Assembly: GCA_031279825.1 (NCBI GenBank)
Contig: JAITHT010000090.1
Span: 1-64,000, forward strand
Reading direction: 5' to 3'
DNA from: Desulfovibrio sp.
Lineage (GTDB): Bacteria; Desulfobacterota; Desulfovibrionia; Desulfovibrionales; Desulfovibrionaceae
DNA length: 64,000 bases
The notes under the pieces were generated by a model. It was not told where the DNA came from and made no database searches. It saw only the letters and a program-made list of their open reading frames with translations. Positions 26,176 through 34,808 of this stretch are shown piece by piece. How positions within the stretch are numbered: the stretch's first letter is position 1; every line of letters starts with the position of its first letter. Both the position numbers and the translations under genes were made by a program.

Positions 26176-27915
26176 ATGCATATGAAATATTGGCTGCCGC
26201 TTTGTCTGATCCTTCTGGCCGTCAGTTGTCTGTTGCCCCAGATCGGACAGTTGAACGCCCTTCCTCCCCTGTTGTGCTCCATAGTGGCGTGTCTCGCCGC
26301 TCTGGCCTGCTCTTTGCTGCTGGTGCTGGAGCAAAACGCCCGCAAACGTCGGCAGATTGTTTTAGCGGAACGTCTACTGACCCTGCGCCAAAGATCGGAG
26401 CAAACGGCGGGAGGCTCTTTCCCGGAGGACACGGACCCTTCGCTGCATGAGGCGTTGGCGCGTCTGAATGATTTCGTGCAGGAAAAAGATTCCGCGATCC
26501 GGACGGCGGACGCGAATATGAAGCTTCTGGAACAAACTCTGGAGAAAAACCGCGTCGCTGAGACGCAATCCCGGGAAAACGCCGCCCGGATGAGAGCGCA
26601 AGAGCAAAATCGGGCGGATACGTTCTCTAAAATACTCGTACCCCTGACCAAGGAGATCCGCTCTCTTTCCTGCATGGTCGCGGCTGTGGGCGAAGGGGCG
26701 GAAGATCAGCGTTTTAACCTTAAGGACACCGCCGATGCGATGGAAAAAATCACGGACAGCGTGCAGGATGTAGCGCAAAGCATACATATCGCCTCGGGCA
26801 AAGCCGACGAATCCCGCACCAAAGTGTTGGCGGGCACGCAGCAACTGGGCGAAGCGGTAAACGACATCGTCCATGTCAAGGACATCACCTTATCCCTGCG
26901 TGACGCCATGGTGAAAATGGATGAAAAGACGCATAACATCCACAGGGTCATGGGCGTAATCAGCGAGGTCGCCGATCAGACCAATCTGCTCGCGTTGAAC
27001 GCGGCCATTGAAGCCGCCAGGGCTGGAGAGGCCGGAAGGGGATTCGCGGTGGTTGCCGACGAGGTGCGCAAGCTGGCGGAAAAGACCATGCAGGCGACGG
27101 CGGAAGTGCATCAGGCGGTGGGCGACATTCAGGACACCGCCAACACCAACAAGCAGGTCGTCTCGGAAGCGGCGGAGATCATCGTGAACAGCGCGGAAAA
27201 AGCCAATTCCGCAGGCGAAACCATAAGGCAAATCGTAGCGGATGTGGATGCCCTGGTCGTTCAATTCGACAGTATCGTCAAAGCGGTGGAAGAGGAGAAA
27301 GGCTACAGCACGCGTACCAGCGAGACGTTGGGGAAGATTTCCCTGGTGGCGGGAAACACTGCGGATCAAATGCAGTATTTTACCGCTGACCTGGTGAAGA
27401 TCTCGAGCGATATGGAGATCATGGATGATTTGCGCCTGGCCGTGAAAAAAGGAACCCCCGTCGAACAACGCCCCCCTCTGATCCTGTGGACGCCCGATCT
27501 CAATACAGGCATTTCGCTCATTGACGATCAGCACAAGATGCTCTGCACCTATATCAACGCCCTCCACCGCGTCCTTGAGCAACAGACCATCAAGGAATTC
27601 GGCAAGGACCTTATCTCCAACCTCAAGTGCTATACCGTCAGCCACTTCAATACGGAAGAAAAGTATTTTACCCGTAGCGGCTATCCGGACGCGACGCAGC
27701 ACAAACAGGTGCATAAAAAGTTTGTGGAGAAAATCGACGCGGCGGAAAAGCAGTTTGCCGTCGATCAAACCCAGGTGGGCGAAGAGTTGCTGGAATTTTT
27801 AAAAAGCTGGCTGCTCAACCATATTCGGGTGACGGATCACCAGTATGTGCCTTTTGTCAAAAGTTTCATGGATAAAGAACAACGCGCGCGGACTCCCGAA
27901 AGGACCGAAAGATAA
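26176..27915 (+). CDS. Methyl-accepting chemotaxis protein with C-terminal hemerythrin domain (DcrH-like)
   Basis: 579 residues. Two closely spaced N-terminal hydrophobic segments (~3-24, ~32-54) leave almost no periplasmic sensor domain. A coiled-coil region follows, then the MCP signalling hairpin ([19 protein letters not shown], ~258). The C-terminal bacteriohemerythrin domain (~435-560) has the diiron ligand pattern: [25 protein letters not shown] and HIRVTDHQY. It therefore probably senses O2 cytoplasmically and signals to CheA, as DcrH of Desulfovibrio vulgaris does. Ribosome site AGGAG 7 bp before ATG 26176. Confidence 0.93.
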   Translation: MHMKYWLPLCLILLAVSCLLPQIGQLNALPPLLCSIVACLAALACSLLLVLEQNARKRRQIVLAERLLTLRQRSEQTAGGSFPEDTDPSLHEALARLNDFVQEKDSAIRTADANMKLLEQTLEKNRVAETQSRENAARMRAQEQNRADTFSKILVPLTKEIRSLSCMVAAVGEGAEDQRFNLKDTADAMEKITDSVQDVAQSIHIASGKADESRTKVLAGTQQLGEAVNDIVHVKDITLSLRDAMVKMDEKTHNIHRVMGVISEVADQTNLLALNAAIEAARAGEAGRGFAVVADEVRKLAEKTMQATAEVHQAVGDIQDTANTNKQVVSEAAEIIVNSAEKANSAGETIRQIVADVDALVVQFDSIVKAVEEEKGYSTRTSETLGKISLVAGNTADQMQYFTADLVKISSDMEIMDDLRLAVKKGTPVEQRPPLILWTPDLNTGISLIDDQHKMLCTYINALHRVLEQQTIKEFGKDLISNLKCYTVSHFNTEEKYFTRSGYPDATQHKQVHKKFVEKIDAAEKQFAVDQTQVGEELLEFLKSWLLNHIRVTDHQYVPFVKSFMDKEQRARTPERTER

Positions 27916-27929
27916 CCCGCGCCGCATCT

Positions 27930-28019
27930 CATCAGAACTTCCTTTGTGGTCTGAAACCCCGGCCGCAAGGCCATATAGCCCCGACCCCGCCCTGAAGGGC
28001 TTTGCTACCTCATTTGGAT
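27930..28019 (-). repeat. Structured repeat, copy 4 (90-bp deletion form)
   Basis: It keeps both ends (ATCCAAATGAGG and AAAGGAAGTTCTGATG) but lacks the central hairpin. The junction lies at GCCCTTCAGGG, which occurs twice in full-length copies, so it looks like a simple deletion between direct repeats. It lies tail to tail between the chemoreceptor and DUF4130 genes and no gene starts at its ATG. Confidence 0.9.
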
Positions 28020-28037
28020 TGTCGCTCTGACAATGCT

Positions 28038-28781
28038 CTATTCCTGTTTTTCCGTCAGATGGCACCAGTACCGGCGGGGCATGCAGCGGCGTTGCAATGC
28101 CGGGTTGAGGCGTTCTTGAACGGCGATCGCCTTAAAATAGCTTTTCCAGAGAGTCTGAACACGTTTTTCATCTTCGGCCGGCGAGACATTATGAAGTTGT
28201 CCATCCCGCAGATGTTCCGGATTCAGAAAAAGCTCCTGAAATTCCCGGCCGTTAAAAAACGCGCCGTAAGCTCTTGCCGTATCGTACAGTATCCATTGCT
28301 GACCGCCGAAGCGGTCGGCGAAATGCTGCAGCAACAAGGGCAGTACATTATATTTCGGCGCAAGGGAAGAAAAGTAGACGCCTTCGGCGGTCTTTTGAAA
28401 GCGGGCGAAGCCGTACATGCGATGCCGTTCTCCAGCGACCTTTGCCGCCAGGCCGGCAGCGGCGGCCGCGGTATCGTCGGCGTGGTCGTCATTGAAGATC
28501 GCGCAGATATGGCGGAAGAGCAGGGTGTCGCTGCCGGGCTGTTCCGACAGCCAAACCAGCATCAGATTGTCCCGGCCCCGAGGCGACAGCCTTTTCCGCA
28601 GACCCTGAAAGACCCTGCCCGCCTTGTCCGCGCCGGTAATCACCGTATGGGCGTAATGGAGCGGCAGAAGCGGGATGTCTCCGGAAACGGCGAGCCTCCC
28701 GGGAAAACGTTTCAGGGCGAAGGCGTCGAATACCGCGCTCAGCAATCCCTCAAAGCTTTTGTCGTACAGAAAGACATCCAT
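28038..28781 (-). CDS. DUF4130-type putative DNA metabolism protein (TIGR03915-like), partner of radical SAM
   Basis: 247 residues that match the family found alone or fused to a uracil-DNA-glycosylase-like domain and nearly always next to the radical SAM protein encoded just upstream. Visible family features are the start MDVFLYDKSFEGLLSAVFDAF, the central ERHRMYGFARFQ, and the late region WILYDTARAYGAFFNGREFQE. The glycosylase domain is absent here. AAGGGG precedes the start; the gap to the radical SAM gene is 12 bp. Function is not experimentally settled. Confidence 0.85.
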   Translation of the reverse strand: MDVFLYDKSFEGLLSAVFDAFALKRFPGRLAVSGDIPLLPLHYAHTVITGADKAGRVFQGLRKRLSPRGRDNLMLVWLSEQPGSDTLLFRHICAIFNDDHADDTAAAAAGLAAKVAGERHRMYGFARFQKTAEGVYFSSLAPKYNVLPLLLQHFADRFGGQQWILYDTARAYGAFFNGREFQELFLNPEHLRDGQLHNVSPAEDEKRVQTLWKSYFKAIAVQERLNPALQRRCMPRRYWCHLTEKQE

Positions 28782-28793
28782 GGATTTTCCCCT

Positions 28794-30071
28794 TCAGTGG
28801 GCGGCGGCGGTCTCCCCTGCGGCGAACAGGGAGAACTGGCACGGCCGTTTCAGGTTTTTTTTTCCGTCGCGGAGAATATTCCTGATTGTTGCCGGTCCGG
28901 CTTCCTGTATGCCGGGCGCGTCTGTCCCGTTGCAGCGCAAAAAGTATTTCGCCCTCTTCATGACCACCCCCATACGCGCTAATTCGCGGGCATCCAGCCG
29001 GCAATGACGCCGCGCGGCGATAATGCGTTGCGCCGACCGCAGGCCGACGCCGGGGATGCGTAAAAGCCGGCTGTAGTCGGCCGTATTTGCGTCACAGGGA
29101 AAATATTCCGGGTGGCGCAGGGCCCATGCCAGTTTGGGATCGATTTCCGGATCAAGATACGGGTGCGCGTCGTCGGCGAGTTCGTCGGCGCTGAAGTGAT
29201 ACAGGCGCATCAGCCAGTCCGCCTGATACAGCCGGTTTTCCCGTGCCAGGGGGGCGGCGGATACGGCGGGCAGGCGCGTATCGTAGGCGTTGACCGGTAT
29301 AAAAGCCGAATAATATACTCGTTTCAGGCCGAGACCGCTGTACAGCAGGGAGGATGTCTTCAAAATGTCCGTATCGCGCTCGTCGCTGGCGCCGATGATC
29401 ATTTGGGTGCTTTGCCCGGCAGGGACGAAGCGCGGGGCATGGCGGGATTTTTTGCGTTCTTCGAAGTTTTCGATTTGCCCCTGCTGAATATGGCGCATGG
29501 GTTCGTATATCTGTTTATGGTCTTTTTCCGGCGCCAGACGTTTGAGGTTCCTTTCCGAAGGGATTTCGACATTCACGCTCAGCCGGTCGGCATAGAGACC
29601 CGCTTGCAGCACCAGTTCCCGGCTTGCGCCGGGAATACTCTTCATATGAATGTATCCGTTGAATGCATGCGTCGCGCGCAGGAGTTGCACCACCCGGATC
29701 ATACGCTCCATGGTGTGATCCGGGCTGACGGCGACGGCGGAACTCAGGAACAGGCCTTCAATGTAATTGCGGCGGTAAAATTCCAGCGTCAGTTCCACCA
29801 ATTCCCGGACAGTGAAGGACGTTCTCGGCAGATCGTTGCTCCGGCGATTGACGCAGTACGCGCAATCAAACAGGCAATGATTGGTGTACAGAATTTTCAG
29901 TAAGGATACGCATCTGCCGTCGTCGGTGAAGGAATGGCAGATACCGGCGGCGGCGGCGTTGCCGATGCCGCCCGGAGTGTTCCTCCGATCCGTTCCGCTG
30001 GAGGCGCAGGACGCGTCGTATTTGGCGGATGCCGCGAGAATGCGGAGTTTCGTCAGGAGTTTTTCGTTCAT
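28794..30071 (-). CDS. Putative DNA modification/repair radical SAM protein (TIGR03916-like)
   Basis: 425 residues. The CxxxCxxC cluster motif is CLFDCAYC (~68-75), preceded by FTDDGRCVSLLKILYTNHC. The radical SAM barrel spans to ~300. A C-terminal helix-hairpin-helix (LLRIPGVGLRSAQRIIAARR, ~330) suggests nucleic-acid contact. It forms a two-gene operon with the DUF4130 protein; the pair is thought to act on DNA bases, but no substrate is proven. Repeat copy 5 lies 140 bp upstream. Confidence 0.92.
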   Translation of the reverse strand: MNEKLLTKLRILAASAKYDASCASSGTDRRNTPGGIGNAAAAGICHSFTDDGRCVSLLKILYTNHCLFDCAYCVNRRSNDLPRTSFTVRELVELTLEFYRRNYIEGLFLSSAVAVSPDHTMERMIRVVQLLRATHAFNGYIHMKSIPGASRELVLQAGLYADRLSVNVEIPSERNLKRLAPEKDHKQIYEPMRHIQQGQIENFEERKKSRHAPRFVPAGQSTQMIIGASDERDTDILKTSSLLYSGLGLKRVYYSAFIPVNAYDTRLPAVSAAPLARENRLYQADWLMRLYHFSADELADDAHPYLDPEIDPKLAWALRHPEYFPCDANTADYSRLLRIPGVGLRSAQRIIAARRHCRLDARELARMGVVMKRAKYFLRCNGTDAPGIQEAGPATIRNILRDGKKNLKRPCQFSLFAAGETAAAH

Positions 30072-30209
30072 GCATGGGCTCCCCGGGTTGCGAGCGAAAA
30101 GGTGCCGGCGCTTGTTCCTTTTCGCCTGGACGACAATGATCGTTTATATTTATAAACACCCTAGGGCAAAGTCCGATACAGGTCAAGCGGCCGGGCGGGC
30201 GCGTCCTTT

Positions 30210-30376
30210 TATCAGAACTTTCTTTGTGGTCTGAGACCCCGGCCGAAAGGCCATATAGCCCCGACCCAGCCATGAAGGGCTTCGGTTTCTTTCCGGGGAG
30301 GAAGCTTGGGAGGGGTTTGGACCCCACCCAAGCGCGAGACGCGAAACCCTGAAGGGCTTCGCTACCTCATTTGGAT
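30210..30376 (-). repeat. Structured repeat, copy 5 (start codon mutated)
   Basis: 167-bp minus-strand copy. The terminal ATG is ATA here and the ribosome motif is AAAGAAAG, so translation initiation at the end is probably lost. It keeps the hairpin as CTTGGGTGGGG / CCCCTCCCAAG: relative to copy 2 both arms changed C-G to T-A, a compensatory pair. It sits upstream of the radical SAM gene in a 487-bp gap that holds nothing else recognisable except AT-rich sequence at 30425-30540. Confidence 0.9.
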
Positions 30377-30558
30377 GCGCCGTACAATCGGACGGCGGCC
30401 GGAAGCTCCGGCGCACTTCCTCTTCTTTAAAAAATAGGATATACGTATCAGCATAGTAGTATGCCGTAACACTAAAATATGAATTACCAGAGAAGGTTGT
30501 ACGGCTTCGGTTAGTTTATTTTATGGAATGTATAAATACGCTCTCAAGAGGAGGCGGT

Positions 30559-30867
30559 ATGTCCATCACAAAAAATTTTTTGAAGACTCGCGCATCGTGC
30601 AAGGTACGTTTTTCTCTTTCGGCGCAGGAGGCGTTTGATGCGGAAGGCGTTTTTCTGGCGGGTGATTTTAACGACTGGAACCTGGCCTCCCATCCCATGA
30701 AACGGGTCAAGGGCAACGGCTTCAATCTGGAGATAGAACTGCCGCTGGGCATCGATTACCGGTTTCGCTACCTGACCGACACGGGGACATGGTTTAATGA
30801 TCCGGAGGCTGACGCGTACGTTGTTTGCGTCTTTACCGGCGAAGAAAATTTTCTGGTCAAGCTTTGA
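30559..30867 (+). CDS. Small stand-alone CBM48 / isoamylase early-set (glycogen-binding) domain protein
   Basis: 102 residues composed of one E-set domain: KVRFSLSAQEAFDAEGVFLAGDFNDWN, MKRVKGNGF, LPLGIDYRFRYLTD. The FNDWN and YRFRY stretches are the CBM48/AMPK glycogen-binding signatures. No catalytic domain is attached. The start at 30559 has GAGGAGG 7 bp upstream; a 12-codon upstream extension has no support. It could be a glycogen-targeting or regulatory subunit; no glycogen gene is nearby. Confidence 0.88.
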   Translation: MSITKNFLKTRASCKVRFSLSAQEAFDAEGVFLAGDFNDWNLASHPMKRVKGNGFNLEIELPLGIDYRFRYLTDTGTWFNDPEADAYVVCVFTGEENFLVKL

Positions 30868-31037
30868 CGGCTGCCGGTGCCCGGCGCGTTTCACTCGGCG
30901 GCGCTTTGCCCGGGGATTGCGGCAACAGAGGGTTTTGCCCGTCGCTCGTAAGTTCGGCAGCGCTTTTGCCGATCCGGGGGCACGAGCGGGGCAAGGCGCA
31001 AGCGCTTTATGGAGCCGCGTCGTCGGGAGGGGCGGTA

Positions 31038-31856
31038 TCAGGAGATGTCCAATTCTCCGAATTCGGCCAGTATCCGTTCCACCCGGGTGACGTCCTCAGG
31101 CGAATCCACGCCGCTGCAGGATTCCCGGCCGAAGTAGTCCACATCGACCGTTTTCACGCGCAGCCCGTTTTCCAGAAAGCGCATCTGTTCCAGGCCTTCA
31201 AGGTATGGTTGTTCGCCAAGAGAAGGAGGAAGGGCAAAATAGGCGTGAAGGGCGGATTGGCTATATCCGTAAAGGCCGATATGCCGCCGCACGGGGCTCC
31301 GCTGCATGTGTCGTTTCGCTTCGGATACGTTGCGCACGTGCGGCAGGATCTCCTTGGAAAAGGTCAGGGCAAAGCCCTGCCTGTCGATCAGAACGGTGGT
31401 TCCCGAATGCGGAGATGCCGCCTTGTCGCGCAGGAGGCCTTCGTACTCGGCCCAGCTCAGACGCACGCACGGCGTGACCACATCGGCCCCCGAACGCCGC
31501 CACGCATCGATCAAAGCCTGGATGACATGGGGCGGGCACAGGGGATTGTCCCCTTGCAGGTTGATGACCAGATCCGCGTGCGTTTCCTGACGCGCCATAA
31601 CATCCCGGCAGCGTTCGGTGCCGCTGCGGCAGCTTGCCGAGGTCATGAGCGCGGGGATGGATTCGGCGGCGCAAAAATCCAGGATGCGGAGATCATCGGT
31701 GGCCACCACATGGCGGCAGGCGGCGTTTTTCCGGCAGACGCTCTCGGCAATGGCCGCAACCCGCTTAATCATTTCCGTGCCGGCTATCCTGACCAGGGGT
31801 TTCCCCGGAAAGCGGCTTGAAGCGTAACGCGCGGGAATAACAATCAAAATATCCAT
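31038..31856 (-). CDS. kdsB: 3-deoxy-manno-octulosonate cytidylyltransferase (CMP-Kdo synthetase)
   Basis: 272 residues. It activates Kdo with CTP for LPS inner-core assembly. The N-terminal nucleotide loop is IPARYASSRFPGKPL; the catalytic region VINLQGDNPL and the substrate region RHIGLYGYS are conserved. DNP replaces the usual DEP in QGDEP, a conservative change at a position that normally helps to bind metal. Stands between the CBM48 gene (convergent) and dnaK. Confidence 0.93.
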   Translation of the reverse strand: MDILIVIPARYASSRFPGKPLVRIAGTEMIKRVAAIAESVCRKNAACRHVVATDDLRILDFCAAESIPALMTSASCRSGTERCRDVMARQETHADLVINLQGDNPLCPPHVIQALIDAWRRSGADVVTPCVRLSWAEYEGLLRDKAASPHSGTTVLIDRQGFALTFSKEILPHVRNVSEAKRHMQRSPVRRHIGLYGYSQSALHAYFALPPSLGEQPYLEGLEQMRFLENGLRVKTVDVDYFGRESCSGVDSPEDVTRVERILAEFGELDIS

Positions 31857-31959
31857 CGCTGCTGCGGATTCCCTGAGAGCGGATCAACATCGCAACGCCG
31901 CACTCGCCGGTTGCCGAAACAATAAAGCCGACTCGGGCGCTTCCTGCCCTCGCCCCTTC

Positions 31960-31989
31960 GGGACGTGAACGCAAACGCCTTCACGTCCC
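31960..31989. terminator. Perfect 10-bp hairpin upstream of kdsB
   Basis: GGGACGTGAA (31960-31969) pairs perfectly with TTCACGTCCC (31980-31989) over a 10-base loop, between dnaK and kdsB on the minus strand. It lacks a T-run; it could be a dnaK transcript 3' structure or lie in the kdsB leader. Confidence 0.45.
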
Positions 31990-32048
31990 GCTTCCGCTAT
32001 TTCGCGGCCGCGCCTCACGGGAGCAGGGCGCATGTCGCTTCGCGCCGG

Positions 32049-32079
32049 GGGAGCGCTTTCAAAGTGAAAAGGCTCCCCT
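32049..32079 (-). terminator. GC-rich hairpin after dnaK (member of short palindrome family)
   Basis: GGGGAGC at one end pairs with GCTCCCC at the other; the inner part CTTTCA-AAG-TGAAAAG matches the short palindromic repeat family. It lies 43-73 bp beyond the dnaK stop and is the likeliest place for dnaK transcripts to end. Confidence 0.55.
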
Positions 32080-32121
32080 TGCGACCTTATTTGCCATAAC
32101 AGCGGTCGGGCGGCCGGATAC

Positions 32122-34023
32122 TTACTTCACTTCAGTGAAATCAGCATCTACCACGTCGTCGTCTTCTTTTTTCCTTGCGCCCGCGCCGCCGGAATCAGCC
32201 GTCCCCGTCCCTCCCGGTTGCGATTTCTGGGCGTAAAGCTGTTCGGCCAGCTTGTGCGACGCCTTGGACAAGACGTCCATAGCCTCCTTGATGCTTTCCA
32301 CATTGTCGCCTTCCATGGCTTTTTTCAAGGCGGTCTTCTTGTCTTCAATATCGGCTTTCAGAGAATTTTCCACCTTATCGCCCAAGTCGTGCAAGGATTT
32401 TTCCGTGGCATAGACGAGCGAATCCGCCTGATTGCGAATCTCTATCAGTTCAAGCTTTTTCTTATCTTCATCAGCGTGGGATTCGGCTTCTTTAATAAGC
32501 CGCTGAATTTCCGATTCGGATAAACCGGAAGAAGCCGTGATTCTGATGGTCTGCTCCTTGCCTGTTCCCAGATCTTTGGCAGAAACGTTCACTATGCCGT
32601 TGGCGTCTATGTCGAAGGAGACCTCTATCTGGGGCAGCCCGCGCGGTGCCGGCGGTATGCCCGTCAGTTCGAAACGCCCGAGAGTCATGTTGTCGGCCGC
32701 CATATTGCGCTCTCCCTGGAGCACGTGAATGGAGACCGAAGGCTGATTTTCCGCCGCAGTGGTAAACACCTGGCTTTTGCGCGTGGGGATGGTGGTGTTG
32801 CGATCAATCAGCCTCGTCATGACGCCTCCGAGGGTCTCGATGCCAAGAGACAGCGGGGTGACGTCGAGCAACAGCACGTCCTTTACGTCGCCTGCCAGGA
32901 TGCCGCCCTGTATGGCCGCGCCCATGGCCACGACCTCATCGGGATTGACCGAACGGTTGGGCTCCTTGCCGAAGAGTTCCTGTACTTTCTTCTGCACCAG
33001 CGGCATGCGCGTCATGCCGCCCACCAGCACGATTTCGTTGATGTCGGAGGTGGAGAGCCCGGCGTCGGACAAAGCCTTCTTACAGGGGGCCATGGTGCGC
33101 TCCACCAGATCCTGCACGAGAGACTCAAGCTTGGCGCGCGAGAGCTTCATGAGCAGATGCTTCGGACCGTTTTGATCCGCCGTGATAAAGGGCAGGTTGA
33201 TTTCGGTTTCCATGGAGGAGGAAAGGTCTTTTTTGGCTTTTTCTGACGCTTCTTTCAAACGCTGCAAAGCCAGCCGGTCTTTGGACAAATCGACGCCGTG
33301 CTCCTTTTTGAACTCGTCCACCAGCCAGTTGATCACCCGCTGGTCGAAATCTTCGCCTCCGAGAAAGGTATCGCCGTTGGTGGCCCTGACTTCCACCACG
33401 TTGTCTCCCACTTCCAGAACGGAAATATCAAAGGTGCCGCCGCCGAGATCGAAGACGGCGATTTTTTCGTTCATCTTGCGGTCTATCCCGTAGGCCAGGG
33501 AGGCCGCCGTGGGTTCGTTGATGATGCGCTTGACGTCAAGGCCGGCGATACGACCGGCGTCCTTGGTGGCTTGGCGTTGCGAGTCGTTGAAATACGCGGG
33601 CACGGTAATGACCGCTTCGGTCACGCTTTCGCCCAGGTAGGCTTCGGCGTCGGCCTTGAGCTTACCGAGAATCATGGCGGAAATCTCCGCGGCCGTGTAA
33701 GCGCGGCCTTCTATTTCCACCGCCGCGTCCCCGTTTTTGTCCGCTGTCACGCGATACGGACAATGCTTCTTCCATTCCTGAATTTCCGTAGCGTCGATTT
33801 TTCTGCCCATCAGGCGCTTGATGCCGAAAATAGTGCGTTCAGGATTAGTCACGGACTGGCGTTTGGCAATGTCGCCCACCAGACGTTCCTTGCCGGTAAA
33901 GCCCACGATGGAAGGCGTGGTGCGTCCTCCTTCGGGATTGGTGATGCATTTGGCATCCTTGCCTTCCATGACGAAGACGCAGGAGTTGGTCGTGCCGAGA
34001 TCTATTCCGATGATTTTACCCAT
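32122..34023 (-). CDS. dnaK: Chaperone protein DnaK (Hsp70)
   Basis: 633 residues. It has the nucleotide-binding domain with [14 protein letters not shown] at the N-terminus and [16 protein letters not shown] (~195). The linker is [15 protein letters not shown] and the substrate-binding beta domain follows. The helical lid ends with the usual [24 protein letters not shown] gives a strong ribosome site. grpE and dnaJ are not adjacent; a DnaJ-class protein is at 3952-4902. Upstream lie repeat copy 6 and a MITE-like element. Confidence 0.98.
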   Translation of the reverse strand: MGKIIGIDLGTTNSCVFVMEGKDAKCITNPEGGRTTPSIVGFTGKERLVGDIAKRQSVTNPERTIFGIKRLMGRKIDATEIQEWKKHCPYRVTADKNGDAAVEIEGRAYTAAEISAMILGKLKADAEAYLGESVTEAVITVPAYFNDSQRQATKDAGRIAGLDVKRIINEPTAASLAYGIDRKMNEKIAVFDLGGGTFDISVLEVGDNVVEVRATNGDTFLGGEDFDQRVINWLVDEFKKEHGVDLSKDRLALQRLKEASEKAKKDLSSSMETEINLPFITADQNGPKHLLMKLSRAKLESLVQDLVERTMAPCKKALSDAGLSTSDINEIVLVGGMTRMPLVQKKVQELFGKEPNRSVNPDEVVAMGAAIQGGILAGDVKDVLLLDVTPLSLGIETLGGVMTRLIDRNTTIPTRKSQVFTTAAENQPSVSIHVLQGERNMAADNMTLGRFELTGIPPAPRGLPQIEVSFDIDANGIVNVSAKDLGTGKEQTIRITASSGLSESEIQRLIKEAESHADEDKKKLELIEIRNQADSLVYATEKSLHDLGDKVENSLKADIEDKKTALKKAMEGDNVESIKEAMDVLSKASHKLAEQLYAQKSQPGGTGTADSGGAGARKKEDDDVVDADFTEVK

Positions 34024-34199
34024 GAGTTCTCCTCCCTCCTGAAAAAAAAACTGCCGCCGGCGCTGCCGCTGCGCATCGCTTTCGGCGATCCAGGAGGCGT
34101 TTCGGGATATTGTATTCTTTGCAAGAATAAGATCATTTCTCCACGCGTCCAGAGGCGGAATTGAAAAAAAACTAAATTTTTTTTCGCCGCAAACCGCGT

Positions 34200-34368
34200 C
34201 ATCAGAACTTCCTTTGTGGTCTGAAACCCTGGCCGAAAGGGCATATAGCCCCGACTTAAGCCCTGAAGGGCTTCGGTTTCTTTCCGGGGCGGAAAGCTCG
34301 GGAGGGGTAAAAAATCCTCCCGAGCGCGAGACGCGAAGCCCTAAGGGGATTCGCTACCTCATTTGGAT
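34200..34368 (-). repeat. Structured repeat, copy 6 (standard form), upstream of dnaK
   Basis: 169-bp minus-strand copy with intact ends. Its ATG (34202-34200) opens a 66-codon frame that ends at 34002, overlapping the dnaK start codon by 22 bp. The CTCGGGAGGATTTTTTACCC hairpin is retained. Located 177 bp upstream of dnaK, so it probably sits in the dnaK leader or promoter region. Confidence 0.92.
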
Positions 34369-34402
34369 TATTTCGTATGTGAGACGCTCCATTCGGCCCA
34401 TG

Positions 34403-34595
34403 CTAGGGAAGCACTGATTAATTCGGGGCTCCGCCCCGAACCCCGCCGGGTGGAATAATTCCCCCCAGACCCCCTTACTATTTTTCAGCCGCAAAGCGGC
34501 TGAACACGTACGCGGGGTGCAGGGGGCTCAGCCCCCTGCCGGGGGAGTTTGAGGGGGTAGCTCCCCCTCAAGAGAATAAATCAGCGTTTCCCTAG
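34403..34595. mobile_element. MITE-like non-autonomous element
   Basis: 193 bp bounded by ~22-bp terminal inverted repeats: CTAGGGAAGCACTGATTAATTC at the left is complementary to the right end (34574-34595) except at 3 positions. The interior is a series of GC-rich hairpins (around GGGGCTCCGCCCC, CAGCCGCAAAGCGGCTG, GGGGGCTCAGCCCCC) and has no coding capacity. Ends start with CTAG, which may be part of the repeat or of the target. The related core GGAAACGCTG is found at 289-337. Confidence 0.8.
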
Positions 34596-34721
34596 CTTTT
34601 GGTATCGTCCTCTGGCGGAAAGAAGGTATGTGGCGCCCTGTTCAAAAAACCGACATTCCCGCAGGGGCTTTGTGCAGGCATATGAAATTATTTTATTGAT
34701 TTTATTAACTACTATAGAATA

Positions 34722-34738
34722 TGGCATTTTTTTTGCTT
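34722..34738 (+). promoter_or_regulatory. Sigma-54 (RpoN) promoter of the lysozyme-like gene
   Basis: TGGCATTTTTTTTGCTT shows GG-N10-GC spacing and a good match to TGGCAC-N5-TTGC. The predicted start is near 34748, 60 bp before the ATG at 34809. It lies in otherwise AT-rich sequence. Confidence 0.75.
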
Positions 34739-34808
34739 TTATAAGGCCGCAATCTTTAACATACTTTTTAACAAGGCGCATAACGACTGAGACAGCGGGA
34801 GATTTGCC

